A program made the translations under genes and the position numbers. The notes beneath the pieces were generated by a model. The model was given only the letters and a program-made list of their open reading frames with translations. It had not been told where the DNA came from and made no database searches. Of a stretch of 64,000 nucleotides of DNA, positions 28,004-39,742 are shown one piece after another. The stretch lies in the NCBI GenBank assembly GCA_023053545.1, contig JAKZAN010000180.1:1-64000 (forward strand), in the 5' to 3' direction. Each line of letters starts with the position of its first letter. The stretch's first letter is position 1. The stretch comes from Lepidurus packardi. Its lineage: Eukaryota; Arthropoda; Branchiopoda; Notostraca; Triopsidae.

Positions 28004-28574
28004 ATTTAAGAGGGATGATATCCTGACTTTGAATAACAAAGAGGGTAGAGGGAATAGGAATAAGACTATCAAATTAATTATGACAGGGTGAAACACTAAG
28101 GCATGCAAATCGAATCAAAATTGGGAGAGTTAGTTGTTGGAAGCAATGCGGATGACAACTCAGCAATCCATTTGTCAGCCATGGGAGATATGAAAGAGAT
28201 TGCCGAAAGTGCTGGGCAAGATGGCACATGTGGTGATAGAAGTTGAAATTGATGGGTTGCCAGTCTATCTCCCTTCTGCACTCTAATATTGATATCCGTA
28301 TGCAAGTAGGGCGGTTGGCAATGGTTCCTATCTGGTATCGAATCTACCAGTTTTATCTATGCGCGAAACATCAAACAAATGCCGCATTACCAGTGAAGAT
28401 AGTCATTTATCCCTACTCCATTACTACTCTATTTTACAAATAATTGAGTAAGAGCTATACTCGTCTTGCCACTTTATGTGTGCTTTGCCTCGAGTGATTT
28501 TTATATTTATCCAACCAAAATAACATACACATTACAATACTTTTAACTTGCATAAATACAGTGCAGCCGCAAAA
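28004..28574. other. Intergenic, divergent promoter region
   Basis: AT-rich spacer between the TRAPPC9-like gene and the secreted-protein gene, transcribed away from each other. No gene recognised. Confidence 0.5.
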
Positions 28575-30246
28575 ATGACAGCCTCCTCCAACAGCATGCT
28601 TCTAGCCACGCTCCTCCTTCTCGCTTGCTCTGCTAATTGTAACACTCTCCACACATACTTCAATCTAACACCGTATCCATCACTGCGTACTTCTCTTTTG
28701 CCTTTTTGGTCAACATTGCCAAAACTACAAACCGAGGGTGTCATGTTCACAAAATTATTTTATCATTTTTCTGTTTCGTTTGTATTTGACTCGCTTCGCA
28801 TGACTAAGCTTATCTTTGGTGTTGTTTGTTCTAGGCGCTCGGTTACTCCAGGTTGAAAACCCCAAGAACCCCACAGGAAAAAATATGGCAGTCAATATTG
28901 ACTTCCCTGCCAATCTCGACACCCTAACTATTTCAGAAGTTAATTAAGTTGCTGCTTCCCAAGGACTCGACACTTCAGGCAACGTCATTCTCGATGACTC
29001 AGGCGCTAATCCAAAACCCAAGCCCCCTACCCAGTCTCCTGCAGCCACCAGTCCTCCTGCTTCTCCTTCTAAAATCTCACAACCCGCCAATATCCCTTCT
29101 GCCACTCCAAGCAATGATGTTACTACCGTTGTAGTTCCTACTACCCAATTGCTTGAAAAGAGTGAAGAGTTGGACCAAGTAGTTGACACTCCCGAATTCA
29201 TAACAGCACTTTCAGCTCTCCGTTAATTTACAGGAATTTCTGTTCCTGAACAGATTATATCAGTAGAGTCTATGCGGGACGTTGCTGGTGTAACGTACAG
29301 ATTCACAATTTATACATCAGACAAAAAAAGCTTAACCTTTTACCAATACAGGGTATCTGTTGTGGCTGGTTCTACTAGGGTGACCCAGGTCAGCAACTTC
29401 TTGGTTGCCGGTACCAGTGTGTCTATTCCCTACAATGGTATTGTTGATGCTACTGAGAGAATCAGCAGATCAACCTTCACTTAAAACATCAACAGAAATC
29501 TCTCCCTCAGCATGAACCAGTACGACTTGGGAAACGGCTCTTTTGTTTTCCAACTCCTCTACACCAACAAGACTTCCAATTAATTATTTGAGATAGTCTC
29601 CAGAGCATATAGTCGCACGAGTACTAGCATTGGTGTCGAAGTTATTAGTTTCAACTATGCAGGTAGCTATGGTATCCGCAGACCCACACAATTCAGATGG
29701 TCTTCGGCACTTATGTAATCTTCAGACTTAAATATCATCAATGATAGTTCTCTCAGGAGATTCATATACCAAACATTTGGCAGTTTCAATATGAAGGTTT
29801 TCGAACGCTTCAAGTCTGCTATAAGCTCCACGGTCTCAAACGGGAAGGTTGAAAAGTTGCTATACTTCGCGAATGGGAAAATCGACAACAATTACTATGA
29901 TTCAGTGACTTCGGTTAATCTGGCAACCAAGAGACGAACGCTGGAATACTTTAAACCCCTGGGATCGACCAACAACACCCTATCGAATACCAGCAATAGT
30001 GCAGATGGTTTCACTGATCTACACTATTTGAATGTGTTTACTGATGGTCTGTACAATACTGTTGACAAACTTGCCAGGAATACGTACAAGAGTCAACTAG
30101 AAAATGCGCCAGTGACCAAGATTGAGACAAAGATAGTGGAGCAGGGTCAGATCTACAGAATTACGTACTGGCCTCGGGGAAACAACGGCACTGTGTTTGT
30201 TACCTCGAGTGCAGTGAAGAACCCCGAGTGGAGCATGAGTTCTTGA
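28575..30246 (+). CDS. Secreted hypothetical protein with Pro-rich linker, about 491 aa
   Basis: Exon 1 (28575-28638) encodes a signal peptide (MLLATLLLLACSAN). The main exon runs 28835-30246. The donor at 28639 (GTAACA) gives a 196-nt intron; an alternative donor near 28690 keeps frame and adds about 17 residues. The mature protein has a Pro/Ser/Thr-rich stretch around residues 60-100 (PKPPTQSPAATSPPASPSK), probably an extended glycosylated linker. It is followed by about 330 beta-rich residues with many Asn-X-Ser/Thr sites. Likely extracellular or alveolar/stalk material; no family recognised. Confidence 0.75.
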
Positions 30247-30730
30247 TGTGTACTGATAGTGCTTTATGAAGTATGACAATACATATTGTTTTCTGTGCGT
30301 AATGAATAAATAAATATTGAGGGTCGGAGATGTAGGCGTGCATTGCTATGGAACAAAGGTAAGTCGATAAGGGAATCATATTGCTGCCAGAAAGACTGAT
30401 GCTAGAATCAAGACTAGCATTGTTATCCTATTTACTACTAAGTTTGTGCCTGATTGGAAGTAGATACTAAGAAGATGGGCCAATAGTAATAATATCGCTA
30501 AGGAGGAATTATCCTTCTATTTCTTTTGTCAGTCTGCCTGAATAGAAATATGTTTCCTTTAGACTTTCAGCCATTATTTTCCTATATAGCATGTGTACAT
30601 CCATGACCTACATTTTTCTTTATTTATTTTCCATTCGTTCTCCATTTCTTTCTTTCTCTCTAGTTTTCTTATAAATAACCTCTGACCTACGTTGGTAGAC
30701 CCAAAGCCATCCCGTTCATCCTCCCTTACC
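30247..30730. other. Intergenic, no gene seen
   Basis: AT-rich spacer with a pyrimidine-rich block (about 30625-30665). No supported gene. Confidence 0.5.
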
Positions 30731-32320
30731 ATGTAAAAACACAAGAACTCCGAGTTCGTCGAAGACCACATCCTCCTCAAATACACCCTCAAATAAAAAA
30801 TCGGAAGTGGTGCTTACGGACATGTCTGGAGAGTCACCGACAAAAAAACTAAACAAATCTTCGCACTCAAAAAAATATTCGACGCCTTCCAAAACTCCAC
30901 AGACGCCCAACGCACCTATCGGGAACTCTCTGTACTTCGCCAACTTAAACACACCAACATAATTGCCCTGCATGCAGCAATACGTGCCGAAAGTGACCGT
31001 GATCTGTACCTGGTCTTCGAGTATATGGATTCCGATCTGCACACGGTCATCCGTTAGAACCTCCTTCTGCCTGATCACCACAAGTATGTTGCGTACCAGC
31101 TAGCAAAAACCCTGAAGTATATGCACGATGCCGAACTGGTGCATCGCGATCTAAAACCTTCCAACATCCTGATTAATGAAAAGAGCCAGATCAAAGTGTG
31201 TGATTTTGGGCTAGTGCGTTTTCTCACATCGAAGATTACACAACCGTATTCAGAGTAGCCAGTACTCACTTAGCATGTCGCCACACGCTGGTATCGCTCC
31301 CCATAAATTCTCCTCGGCAGCCAGAAGTATGGCAAGAGCACTGATATTTGGAGCTTAGGTTGCATTTTCGGGTAAATGCTCCTTTGTAGACCCATTTTCC
31401 CCGGAAAGACTACTATTGACCAGCTCGAGAAGGTGTTTTCCTTTACGGGAATGCCTAGTGAGGAAACTCTCCAATCTTTAGATATTCCCAATGTTGAGGA
31501 ACTCATCAGTACCTTAAATGTCAGGCCAAGCTCGTTCAGAGAGACACTAAGTAGGGAAGTTGATCCGGATGCTTTTGATCTATTGTGTCTGATGCTTTGC
31601 TTAGACCCAGCCCAAAGGATCAGTGCGGAGGAAATAATGGTGCATCCCTATGTGCAGACTTTCAGAGACGTAGCCTCGTAAATAGAGAGCGGAAGCGGAC
31701 CCATATCCTGTGAGATCGATGACAACAAAAGACTAACGGTAAAGGAGTACCGAAGTTTGGTGTACGAGGCGATAAAGAAGATGAAAGATGGTGCTGGAGG
31801 GACCAAAGGAGGGAGCAGACCCAACAGACATAGACTCTACGCCAAAGAATCGAACGATACTGAACTTGATATTCAGCCAAATATGAAGAGCCCAAAAGAG
31901 AAAGACACGAGATTCATATAGTCAAAATCAGACTGGATGTCGCCGTATCTGCGAGAGAACAAACTGCTTTCGCGGAGTCCTTACCTCAAGTAGCTGTCAG
32001 CGAGTATCTCCCAAACTCAAAACAAGAGTTTTCACAAACACAACAGTCTGTCGAAACTAAAGGAAATTCAGCACCGAGAATCAGTATCAAAGAACATGAG
32101 CGCTACTCCAGTGTACAAGCAGCGAGTGCTTGTGAACAAAATAATGCAGTAGAGCCAGTTGCCAGTCCATCATCATAATATCAGCAAGACTGTGGAGAAC
32201 AATAAAGTGTCAATGAGTACGCAGTAGAAGACTAGGAAGCAGATCGCAATCCGGAAGAGGCAGCTGCGAAGATAGGATTTCTAGCAAGCTAACAAAGAAG
32301 ACATGTTTTTGAAACCATGA
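30731..32320 (+). CDS. ERK7/8 (MAPK15)-like MAP kinase with TEH activation motif, 529 aa
   Basis: Single exon. Glycine loop GSGAYGHV at residues 25-32, HRDLKPSNILIN near 138, VCDFGLV near 158, PEILLGSQKYGKSTDIW and GCIFGEMLLCRPIFPG. Domain detail (LHTVIR, PVLT before the TxY site, GSQKYGKSTD) is closest to MAPK15. The second codon is TAA, and TAG/TAA give the Glu of TEHVATRW (31271) and SPEILLG (31304) and of GEMLL (31373). The dual-phosphorylation motif is T180-E181-H182 instead of TEY. A basic Ser/Gln-rich C-terminal tail of about 200 residues follows. ERK7/8 kinases act at basal bodies and cilia. Confidence 0.93.
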
Positions 32321-32640
32321 CAACATAGTAAAGAAGAATAGAGAAGAGAAGGCAGGAGGAACTATTGGTTCGCTCTTTCTCTCTGTGTTCTTCTGTCTTT
32401 AATATCTGTCTTTGATTGAGTTTGAGTATCATTTTAGTCTTAGTATTAGAAATATAAAATATCCTTCTCTATCCAATAAGTCGATCATAATCGCTGTATT
32501 AAAAGTAGAGGCCATAATATTGCAGAGGCTTCCATCGAAGAGAGGCAGGCACCAATATTCAACCAAGCTATACTCACTCCATCTTATTAATTCTTATGCA
32601 GACTCTAACCTGTTCAGATACTACACATAGACATTTTTCA
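32321..32640. other. Intergenic between convergent genes
   Basis: AT-rich 3' flanks of the MAP kinase and the CIA2-like gene. No gene seen. Confidence 0.5.
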
Positions 32641-33093
32641 TCACTACTAAATGAGTGAACATATAAAACTGCATATCTACTCGTTCTCCATCGCAGCACA
32701 GATCCGTTACTTGTCGTTAATCTGCTTCTATACTTGCTTCGCCTGTTCATGGGAGCCCTTCGCGCATACAATCTTGATCTTGTACTCGCTGTAGTGCATC
32801 AGTTATCGCCTGAGTTTCTCGTGGATGGACAAGGCAATTTGCTGTACTAAGTGGCATCGTGGGTTTGTCGGCAGCAGTTCGATCACTATACACTGCAAAG
32901 GTTGAATAATAATTGCTTTTGCTACCTTGAGGTTATTAGGAAGCCCAGACACTGCGACAGAGTTAGGGTTGATTATTTGGAGAGACTAGAGAGTAAAGTG
33001 CTGTTTTTCTGGGTCTCTCACACTCCTGATGATGTGGTATACTTCCTCCACAGTCTCACCTATCTCATCAGCACTTAACTAGAGTCCTGGCAT
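32641..33093 (-). CDS. CIA2/MIP18 (FAM96) family iron-sulfur targeting protein, 150 aa
   Basis: Single exon, ATG 33093 to TGA 32641. Family motifs: ETVEEVYHIIRSVRDPEK, FTLESLQIINP, ELLPTNPRCHLVQQIALSI and QINDKERICAAMEN. The Glu of TLESL, of the VEKQ segment and of NDKER (TAA at 32707-32709) all come from reassigned codons where relatives have Glu or compatible residues. With CIA1 and MMS19, CIA2 delivers Fe-S clusters to nuclear and cytosolic enzymes. The conserved Cys of the PRCHL motif is present. Confidence 0.93.
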
Positions 33094-33194
33094 TTCTGAT
33101 ATGGTTTATCCTCTAATATATGTATGTATACAGCAGCTAGTGCCAAAAGCATGAGACCGCGTTACCACGATGTCTCATGTCGGATCAAAATTAA

Positions 33195-33470
33195 TTCGAG
33201 TTTAAATTGGGCAGATGAGCTCGCGAAAGGGCAATCTCTTGCGAGAAGCTCGTCCCGATCCTACGGGCGCGCTCGACCAAGCTTCGGTTTCCTCAACAGT
33301 GAAGGGCGTCAACGGAGGGGGGTGTGGAGGGGTCGTCGTCGTGAATCTGGGGTGGTCCGTCCTCCAGCCCGGTATCCGTGTGATGACTTCCCACCTGATC
33401 TTGGGCAATGAGGGATGGAGGGGTGGGTGGTTTCCTAAGCAGTGCAATATATATTATTTTTAAAAGGTAG
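33195..33470. ncRNA. GC-rich structured RNA candidate, unassigned
   Basis: A sharply bounded GC-rich block in AT-rich flanks. On the plus strand it contains nested inverted repeats: GAGCTCGC (33217) pairs with GCGAG-AGCTC near 33240, CCCG pairs with CGGG around 33257-33268, and ACC/GGT arms enclose AAGCTTC near 33278. It is followed by a T run (tattttt, 33455) resembling a Pol III terminator. No frame resembles a known protein. It could be an SRP, RNase P or RNase MRP type RNA, but I could not match the core motifs of any. Confidence 0.4.
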
Positions 33471-33844
33471 CGTGAAGGCTTCTAAGATTCTTTTTTACCT
33501 TATTTACACTGGCTACACATAATAATTCATCCAATCGCTAGAAAAGTACATTGAAAGACACCGCTAAATCATGTAAAATATCACATACTTTAGGTTAAAC
33601 TTCCAAACCGGATATCGTTCCTCAGCTTTCCTCATCCATCAACCACCCTTACCTGCTTAAAAGAGGGCAATACGTAACGGCGGGTGTCAGATGAGGCGTA
33701 CGGAAAAGGGAAATTATACTGTGGGTTTTACCCGAATCATGCAATATTTTAGAGGATTTGAAGAAAATTCTAGGCATTAGTCCCTCTAAGCATTCGCACA
33801 GAGTAATATAATAGTTGGATAGCATAATTTATGCCATGCCATTT
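33471..33844. other. Intergenic, no gene seen
   Basis: AT-rich flank between the RNA candidate and the 3' end of the E(z)-like gene. Confidence 0.5.
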
Positions 33845-35792
33845 TCACACAAGTTCGAAAGGGTACTTCTTCTGCTATTTCCCTTTTTCCTTGCCATCAG
33901 TGTACGAGATCAGCACTTACTCCCCTTACTTGATGAGTCTATCAGCATAGATACACATGATGTATCCACTCCCTACAAACCTGTACAATGAAAAAGCATT
34001 TCGTTCAGTAGAGTGGTTGATGAAACGACCGATGTTTCCGACATATGTTGCGTCCAGACCATCTCCCATGAATTAGAAGTTATAAAGTGTCTTATTTGCT
34101 TTTTCCCGAAGTTGCAGGATATGTTGTGTCACGAACTAACCAGTGTACTAGCAGATGAACATACCCTTGGGAATGTCCTTCAGCGCAAACACACCCATGC
34201 CGTCGCAAACACGGGCTTTTCCCACTCCGATCAAGCCTGGCTGTTGGCCTCTGATGGCCTGGTTGTTCGAACAGGACGTTTTAGATCTGTAGCATCTTCC
34301 ACAGGTCTCAGGTAAACACTCGAACCCATGTTTGACGCAGGGACAGGTTTGAGACTTGCATCCCTTATCACATTTGCATCCTAGATGTTTGATATTGCAG
34401 TCTTGCGAGCACAGACATCTGAAGTGGCAGTACTTGGATTAAAAACAAGGACACCCCTTAACACAAGGACCTCTGCAATTACAGAAACTGCTGTAGATGA
34501 AGTTATCATTTAGATTATACAATCGCTCAGTTTTCCCCTTTCGGTGGGACTTAGTCTTGGGCGGAGGACTCTAGACTATACACGTCTCGACTTAGTTATT
34601 GAGAACATTCCAAGAAGAACTCTCCTCATCCTGTAGTCCAATTGATTCTCTTATCACTCTTTTGAAGGCCGTCTTTGTTTTAGCTTGTGGCGGAGGCTAG
34701 TTTAAAATCTACTCCTCCAGAGAGTCAAATAGCTTACGCTCACTTTTCTCTTTAAGATCGAGGAATTTCATCATAAAGATATAAATACCTCGGCAATGGT
34801 TGCCTTTGGTTTTTAAGGCGGCTGATATTTTACAGGGGCTGAACCCGAACATCTCAGAGATGCGTTACAGAGTGTCATAGATCTTCTTGTTGAAGTACAT
34901 AGTCGAGTGCAGGCATTTGTATTCGTTGAGTGTCAGACGCTTGAAACAGAGTCCACTACAGTAGATATTATGGGAAGCTTTTGAAGGAACTGTTTGCTAG
35001 GATTAATCGCATTTTTCAGACTCCAGCTTGAAAGATAACAGCTTAAAGAGTTGACTGAGGGAGGTTTTATTGGTCTATGTGCGCCTGGGCATTTTTCTAG
35101 CAAAGGAAGGGAGGCAATCAGAATGGCTGCCGCATTAATATCGCAGACAGATGGGACAGAATAACACCTTCTCACCATGATTAAGTTTCTATCGATTGAG
35201 GAGGCGGTTGATTTTCCGCAGCAACTCTTTTCTCTCCAGCCCACCTAGAAAAGCTTTCATGACTGGATCTTTAAGAACCGAGATACCTATCCCAGTTATT
35301 ATTTGATTTGCCACCAAAAGTCGTTCGATGTCTAATTCTCCGACGTACTTCTTGAGCGATTACTTCAGGCTGTAGGTCTAGGTGCACTATTATATTATCT
35401 CCTCTATAAGGTGATTATCCTCGAATTAGTGCATACGGAGGTATGGAAAACTGGCTAAGAGCTAGTCAGGCCTATAAATATTAGTTGAGGTCTAAAAGAA
35501 AATCGAGAAGGCGTTCTGCGGGTAAGGCTTGGTTGAGTGCGAAGCACGCAAGTTGGCGGGTCCATGTTCAAGGAAATTATTAAGGAAGTTAGCGACTTCT
35601 TTTTCTGTTTTGAGAGAGGTAGTTAATGGGGCTGGGGGGTGTCGAGTAGTACTTCTCGCGGTTGGCTTTGTAGAGCTAAGATTTGAGGGTGGCGAGTGCT
35701 ACAGACGTCTCTGCTTTTGCGTGGTGGAGTGTAGTCTAATGGGTGTTGAATATGGTTTTTTTCTAGAGAGAATGAGTAGATTCTAGTTCCAT
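33845..35792 (-). CDS. Enhancer-of-zeste (PRC2) H3K27 methyltransferase-like protein, about 638 aa
   Basis: The main exon ends at TGA 33845. A SANT-like helical middle is followed by the cysteine-rich CXC domain (NCRGPCVKGCPC, CLCSQDC, GCKCDKGCKSQTCPC). The SET domain follows: GMGVFALKDIPKGMFI, an EYTGE motif near residue 537, GRFINHST and LISYTD. Both Glu residues of EYTGE are TAG (34136 and 34148). An upstream FCPICLRYECGSHSD motif matches the E(z) zinc-like cluster. PRC2 writes H3K27me3, which in ciliates also marks transposon and heterochromatin DNA. The N-terminus is uncertain: starting at ATG 35792 needs a 31-nt intron (35706-35676). Confidence 0.88.
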
Positions 35793-36112
35793 GAGCAGGA
35801 CAAAAGGAAAAGCAACGATTATTATAAAGATATTATTTGCTGTTGGATTTAAGTTTGATACCTAAATTTGTGGTATTGATGTTTTAGTGCTGTACTACAT
35901 ATGTTTATCTGTCAGCAATGCGGCGGTGGCCAGCGTTATTGCAAGACAGAACTTGCGCCTTATTTTGCTGTGGGTTTAATCATACTTAGGCATTACCAGC
36001 CAGATGCAGCAAGTGACCCATTCGGACTAGGCATGAATTCATAAAAATATAGTTCTACAAGTTGAAGAATATCTTAACACTAAATGGCATCAATTAGTGT
36101 CTTGACTCAGAC
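35793..36112. other. Intergenic, no gene seen
   Basis: AT-rich spacer upstream of the E(z)-like gene. No supported feature. Confidence 0.5.
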
Positions 36113-37830
36113 TCAGATCTGCTACAGAACGTGGAAAGAGTATAAAATCTCCTTCGATCTGATGTAGCTGTACGTGTTGTCCAGCACGAATCTGTAGACA
36201 CCTGCCTTCAAAAAACTACTCCCTTTGTAGCTACCCATTCCTGCTTTTCCTCCGGCTACCAGTTTCTACAGAGGTACTACAGCCTTGCATCCTTTCTGAC
36301 TTTCGAAGTCTCCGATATCTAACTTTCTGAGATTGTCGACTTTGAAGAGTCCAAACCTAATGTCGAAGGCTTTGACTTCTACCTCCCAAGTGATCAGACT
36401 CGTAGATTTCTCTACTATGATATTGTAGACCCAGATTTAACCGCAGTCGACAGCAGCCCTGAGCTTGAGGAAAGGAAGACTGAGATCGTTGCTGTGGAGG
36501 GGTATGGGGACATCATTCATATAGGCTAGTGCTTTAGATGAGAAATAGGCACTATCTTTGACATACTTGAGATTTTAAGAGGTCTGTATGAGGTTGACCA
36601 GCTAAAGGTCTGCTCTCTCAGATATAATTTTGTAAGCAAATCCTGCCACCTCTTTGAGATCAGTCTATTTGCGGCTGAATAGAGAAATGTTGACCATCCT
36701 ATAAAACAGATAAAAGGGCAAATTAAAAGTAAGGTGATGTTACACAAGAAAGAGGGGGTTACGAACATAGGCACCCCACAAGTAATACATCCTGCGCAGA
36801 ATGATGAACAGGTTGATTTGGAGATCTAATGCTGCCGGGGTCAGGATAATCTCGTTAAACAGTCCCCCAATATTCTCTATTATTTTCTAGTCGAAATACT
36901 GCAATAGTTCGGTCTCCAGTACTGGCTTGAATCGACGACACTCATTCAGTGAGAATTTTTAGATATGGATTTCCATCTCCAGCGGGAATATGAATTTCTT
37001 GACCAGATTGAGGCAGTTGGCCATGTAAGCTGGTTTATCCTTTGGTTTATACTGTTGCAGTTATGCTGCCAAACAAGGTAGAATTCTTCCGCAAAAAAAC
37101 TTAAAAACGTAAAAACAGGTGAAGCGTAAAAATGGGAAAAGAGGCGTACTTTGTAAACATCTTCCAGCCTGTCAAACTTTGAGGCGATCGCTGCTATATT
37201 ATCGAACACAGTCTGGTCTTTGACAAGCTTTTTTGCTTGTTCAAGACTGTCGCTGTCCGTCATATCCAAAAGTGAAGTCGTGAGCTATTCGATCCAATTT
37301 TCATATTTGCGGGTTTACCCTTGCTTTGTTTTCTGAGCTTCTGCGAACCTGTGCAGAAAATCTCTGGCTATGACCTTCATGATCCATTAGTAACGAGTAT
37401 AGGCTAGTTTCTATTTGAGCAGGAACAGTATGTTTATCAGTTCAACGCACTCTTATTCATTGATAATTTCCAAAATACTCGGGATGGGACTGGGGTTCTG
37501 AGATTCCTCATCTGTATCTAGCTCTGGTTTTGTAATTTTAGAGTAGTGCCTCTTCTGGTTCTTTAGTTTGTTGCTGATGATGTTGATGATGCTCGGATTG
37601 GGGCTATTGGATTTGTCTGGGTAGTCATTGCCCTGCATGAGTTTGATTAGGGTGAGGGTTATTTCGATGACATCGCTTGGCTAGTTAGTGTGTGCCATGA
37701 GATCGAGTTCTTTAAGTGCAAGTTTTCTTTTGTTAGCGAAATCGCTGAGCACTTTGTCCAACCCTTATTTGATGTTCATCTGATCTCTGATTTCTAGCGT
37801 TATTATCTTTGTATCTTTGTATTTAATCAT
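36113..37830 (-). CDS. GOLD-domain protein, 509 aa
   Basis: Exons 37830-37150, 37051-36789 and 36698-36113 (introns 98 and 90 nt, phases consistent). The N-terminal two thirds are helical (VLETELLQYFDEKIIENIG, LKYVKDSAYFSSKALAYM). The last about 130 residues form a GOLD domain: SLITWEVEVKAFDIRFGLF, then KAGVYRFVLDNTYSYIRSK and a final strand. This resembles the C-terminal GOLD of FYCO1/SEC14-like/TMED8 proteins, which bind membranes or partners at Golgi and endosomes. No N-terminal RUN or FYVE motif is visible. Many TAA/TAG codons read as Glu. Confidence 0.75.
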
Positions 37831-37957
37831 CAATTTTGTATGCAAAAAGTTATCGCGACTTTACGATCGTGAGGATGCTCTAATCGGTAGTGATTGGATG
37901 GGAAACTAAGATGCTTAATGGCTATATTTAGTAGATGTGGAGGATCAGAGTAGACAA

Positions 37958-38028
37958 GCATCGGTGGTTTAGTGGCAGAATTATAGCCTTCCAAGCTGTC
38001 GACCCGGGTTCGATTCCCGGCCGATGCA
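37958..38028 (+). tRNA. tRNA-Gly (anticodon TCC)
   Basis: 71-nt cloverleaf: acceptor GCATCGG pairs with CCGATGC, T-arm GGGTTCGATTCCC, anticodon loop CTTCCAA with anticodon TCC. Followed by a T run (tttttt) as Pol III terminator. An identical copy lies at 38905. Confidence 0.96.
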
Positions 38029-38264
38029 ATTTTTTATTCATGTGGAGGATAAATTTCTTTTATATAAATGATATGGTTGGAATGACCAAGGGTGACAATG
38101 ACTAGTGTAGAGTTCTGCAAATAAGAGCCACTAAAGACAAAAGGCATGCTCCTTATTGAGGTGTTAATATGAGTTTATGCTATTGAAGCTTTTGTCATTG
38201 CATCAATATTTCAATACTATTAGACATAGTCAATAATAACCATCCTCAACTAATCGAATAACAC

Positions 38265-38711
38265 ATGTACGACGATAGGAGGAGATTCGATGTGGAGAGG
38301 CTCCTTAACGACGACAGGAACGATGAGACCCTGAAGGAATCCTACATGAACGCCAAGGAGATGCTGGCCTCCAAAATGAAGACAGATGGGATCCCCTAAA
38401 AGCATATCGAAACCCTGCGAGTTAACTATCGTGACTAAATGAACAAAAACTCTGTTTTCTCTGCAGACAAAGAACTGGACTTGCTTGCTCAAAAAGTGCA
38501 TCCTTCACTCACTATCAAGACAAAGGTCGAAAAAAGATGTCTAAGGTATCTCGCCAAACTATTCGTGGAAGAGTTACTGGAGTATTCAGTAGAGGCTAAA
38601 GAGGATACGGGTAAAAACGCTCTGGACGTGGATTCGGTCGTGGAAGGGTGGAGAAGATATAATAGAATCAACAGGACATGCAAACCTGCTGCTAACTCAC
38701 TCTACCTGTGA
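38265..38711 (+). CDS. TAF12: TAF12-like histone-fold TFIID/SAGA subunit, 148 aa
   Basis: Single exon between two identical tRNA-Gly genes. The histone fold spans about residues 65-135: ADKELDLLAQKVHPSLTI, KTKVEKRCLRYLAKLFVEEL and LEYSVEAKE, then LDVDSVVEGW. This order and the KVHPSLTI/DVDSVV phrases match TAF12, which pairs with TAF4 in TFIID. The N-terminal 60 residues are charged and unstructured. Two TAA codons read as Glu. Alternative histone-fold partners such as NF-Y subunits fit less well. Confidence 0.75.
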
Positions 38712-38904
38712 TAATTATGGACACTTATTTAGTGCTGGCATCATAACCCATGCTTAGAGAAATCTAATGCAGCATTTCGATAGACTGTATTTGAATCATA
38801 GGTGATTGATTTGGATGGGAAACTATAGTTTCAAACAGCTAACACATGGCTCTTCACGCGATAGATCACAATAATTACGGTTTGCAAGTTAAAGGAACAG
38901 TCAA

Positions 38905-38975
38905 GCATCGGTGGTTTAGTGGCAGAATTATAGCCTTCCAAGCTGTCGACCCGGGTTCGATTCCCGGCCGATGCA
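38905..38975 (+). tRNA. tRNA-Gly (anticodon TCC), second copy
   Basis: Sequence identical to the tRNA at 37958-38028, including the first bases of the 3' flank (AATTTTT), but with different wider flanks. A T-rich terminator follows. Confidence 0.96.
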
Positions 38976-39127
38976 ATTTTTATCTTTTTCCAACGTTATC
39001 TTCTGTACCATGGTCATTAATCATAGATGAACATGTGGCTGATCGTAGAAGAAACTAACTCGATGATCAATAAATATATTAGGAGAATATCAGTATTTCG
39101 ACAAACGTAGTAGTGTTGCGAAGGGCC

Positions 39128-39742
39128 TCATGGGATTAGATCGATATTCAGTAGCTTGCACATCTCCACGATCAGAGACAAGGCGATTACCTTGACCATA
39201 TTTAATTAGTTACCCGGTAATCGCAGTTCCTCGACGCTGGGAATGTTGACGCCTCGACACATTCCTTTGATGTCGCTGACCGATTGTTCCTGCAGTAAGA
39301 ATCTGCAGCCACTTCCCCTTATATCGAACTTCCAGCAGAAGTATACCACTAGCAACAAGAGCCTTTCCACTGACTGGGTTCGGGAAGCTTCTCTGGGTGT
39401 GACTTCGTCGAGGATGAACATTATGTCATGGCAGGATGTGAACATCTGAGTTTGTTCAGGACTCAGGATCAAATTCTTGTGGAATTAGGTGTTGAGGGTG
39501 TTGAAGAAGCCTTGTTCGTTAAAGTTTTGGAAGATCTGCCTCATTTCCTGCTCACCAATATTGTCCTGGTCGCGTAGGTGCTGATCTTGCTCGAGGGGTA
39601 ACGGTGCCTGGGCTAGGTGAGGGTAGAGCATGGACTCTAGCATGATTCGATTATGCTGAGCCGGTCTCCAACCCCGAAACTGGATTTCGCTGGGACTGTC
39701 TACTGGTCTTCCGAAGGGTCTTGGGGCGTTGCGTCTCATCAT
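39128..39742 (-). CDS. Hypothetical protein, 204 aa
   Basis: Single frame from ATG 39742 to TGA 39128. The first 80 residues are Arg/Pro/Gln-rich and likely disordered; the rest is helical (SVERLLLLVVYFCWKFDIR, MVKVIALSLIVEMCKLLN), with TAG/TAA read as Glu. No family recognised. Helical content and absence of a signal peptide suggest a soluble protein. Confidence 0.55.

Noticed and set aside
33202-33463. Overlapping short frames inside the GC-rich island
   Set aside because: Open in several frames on both strands, as GC-rich RNA genes often are; hairpins and the T run fit an RNA better.
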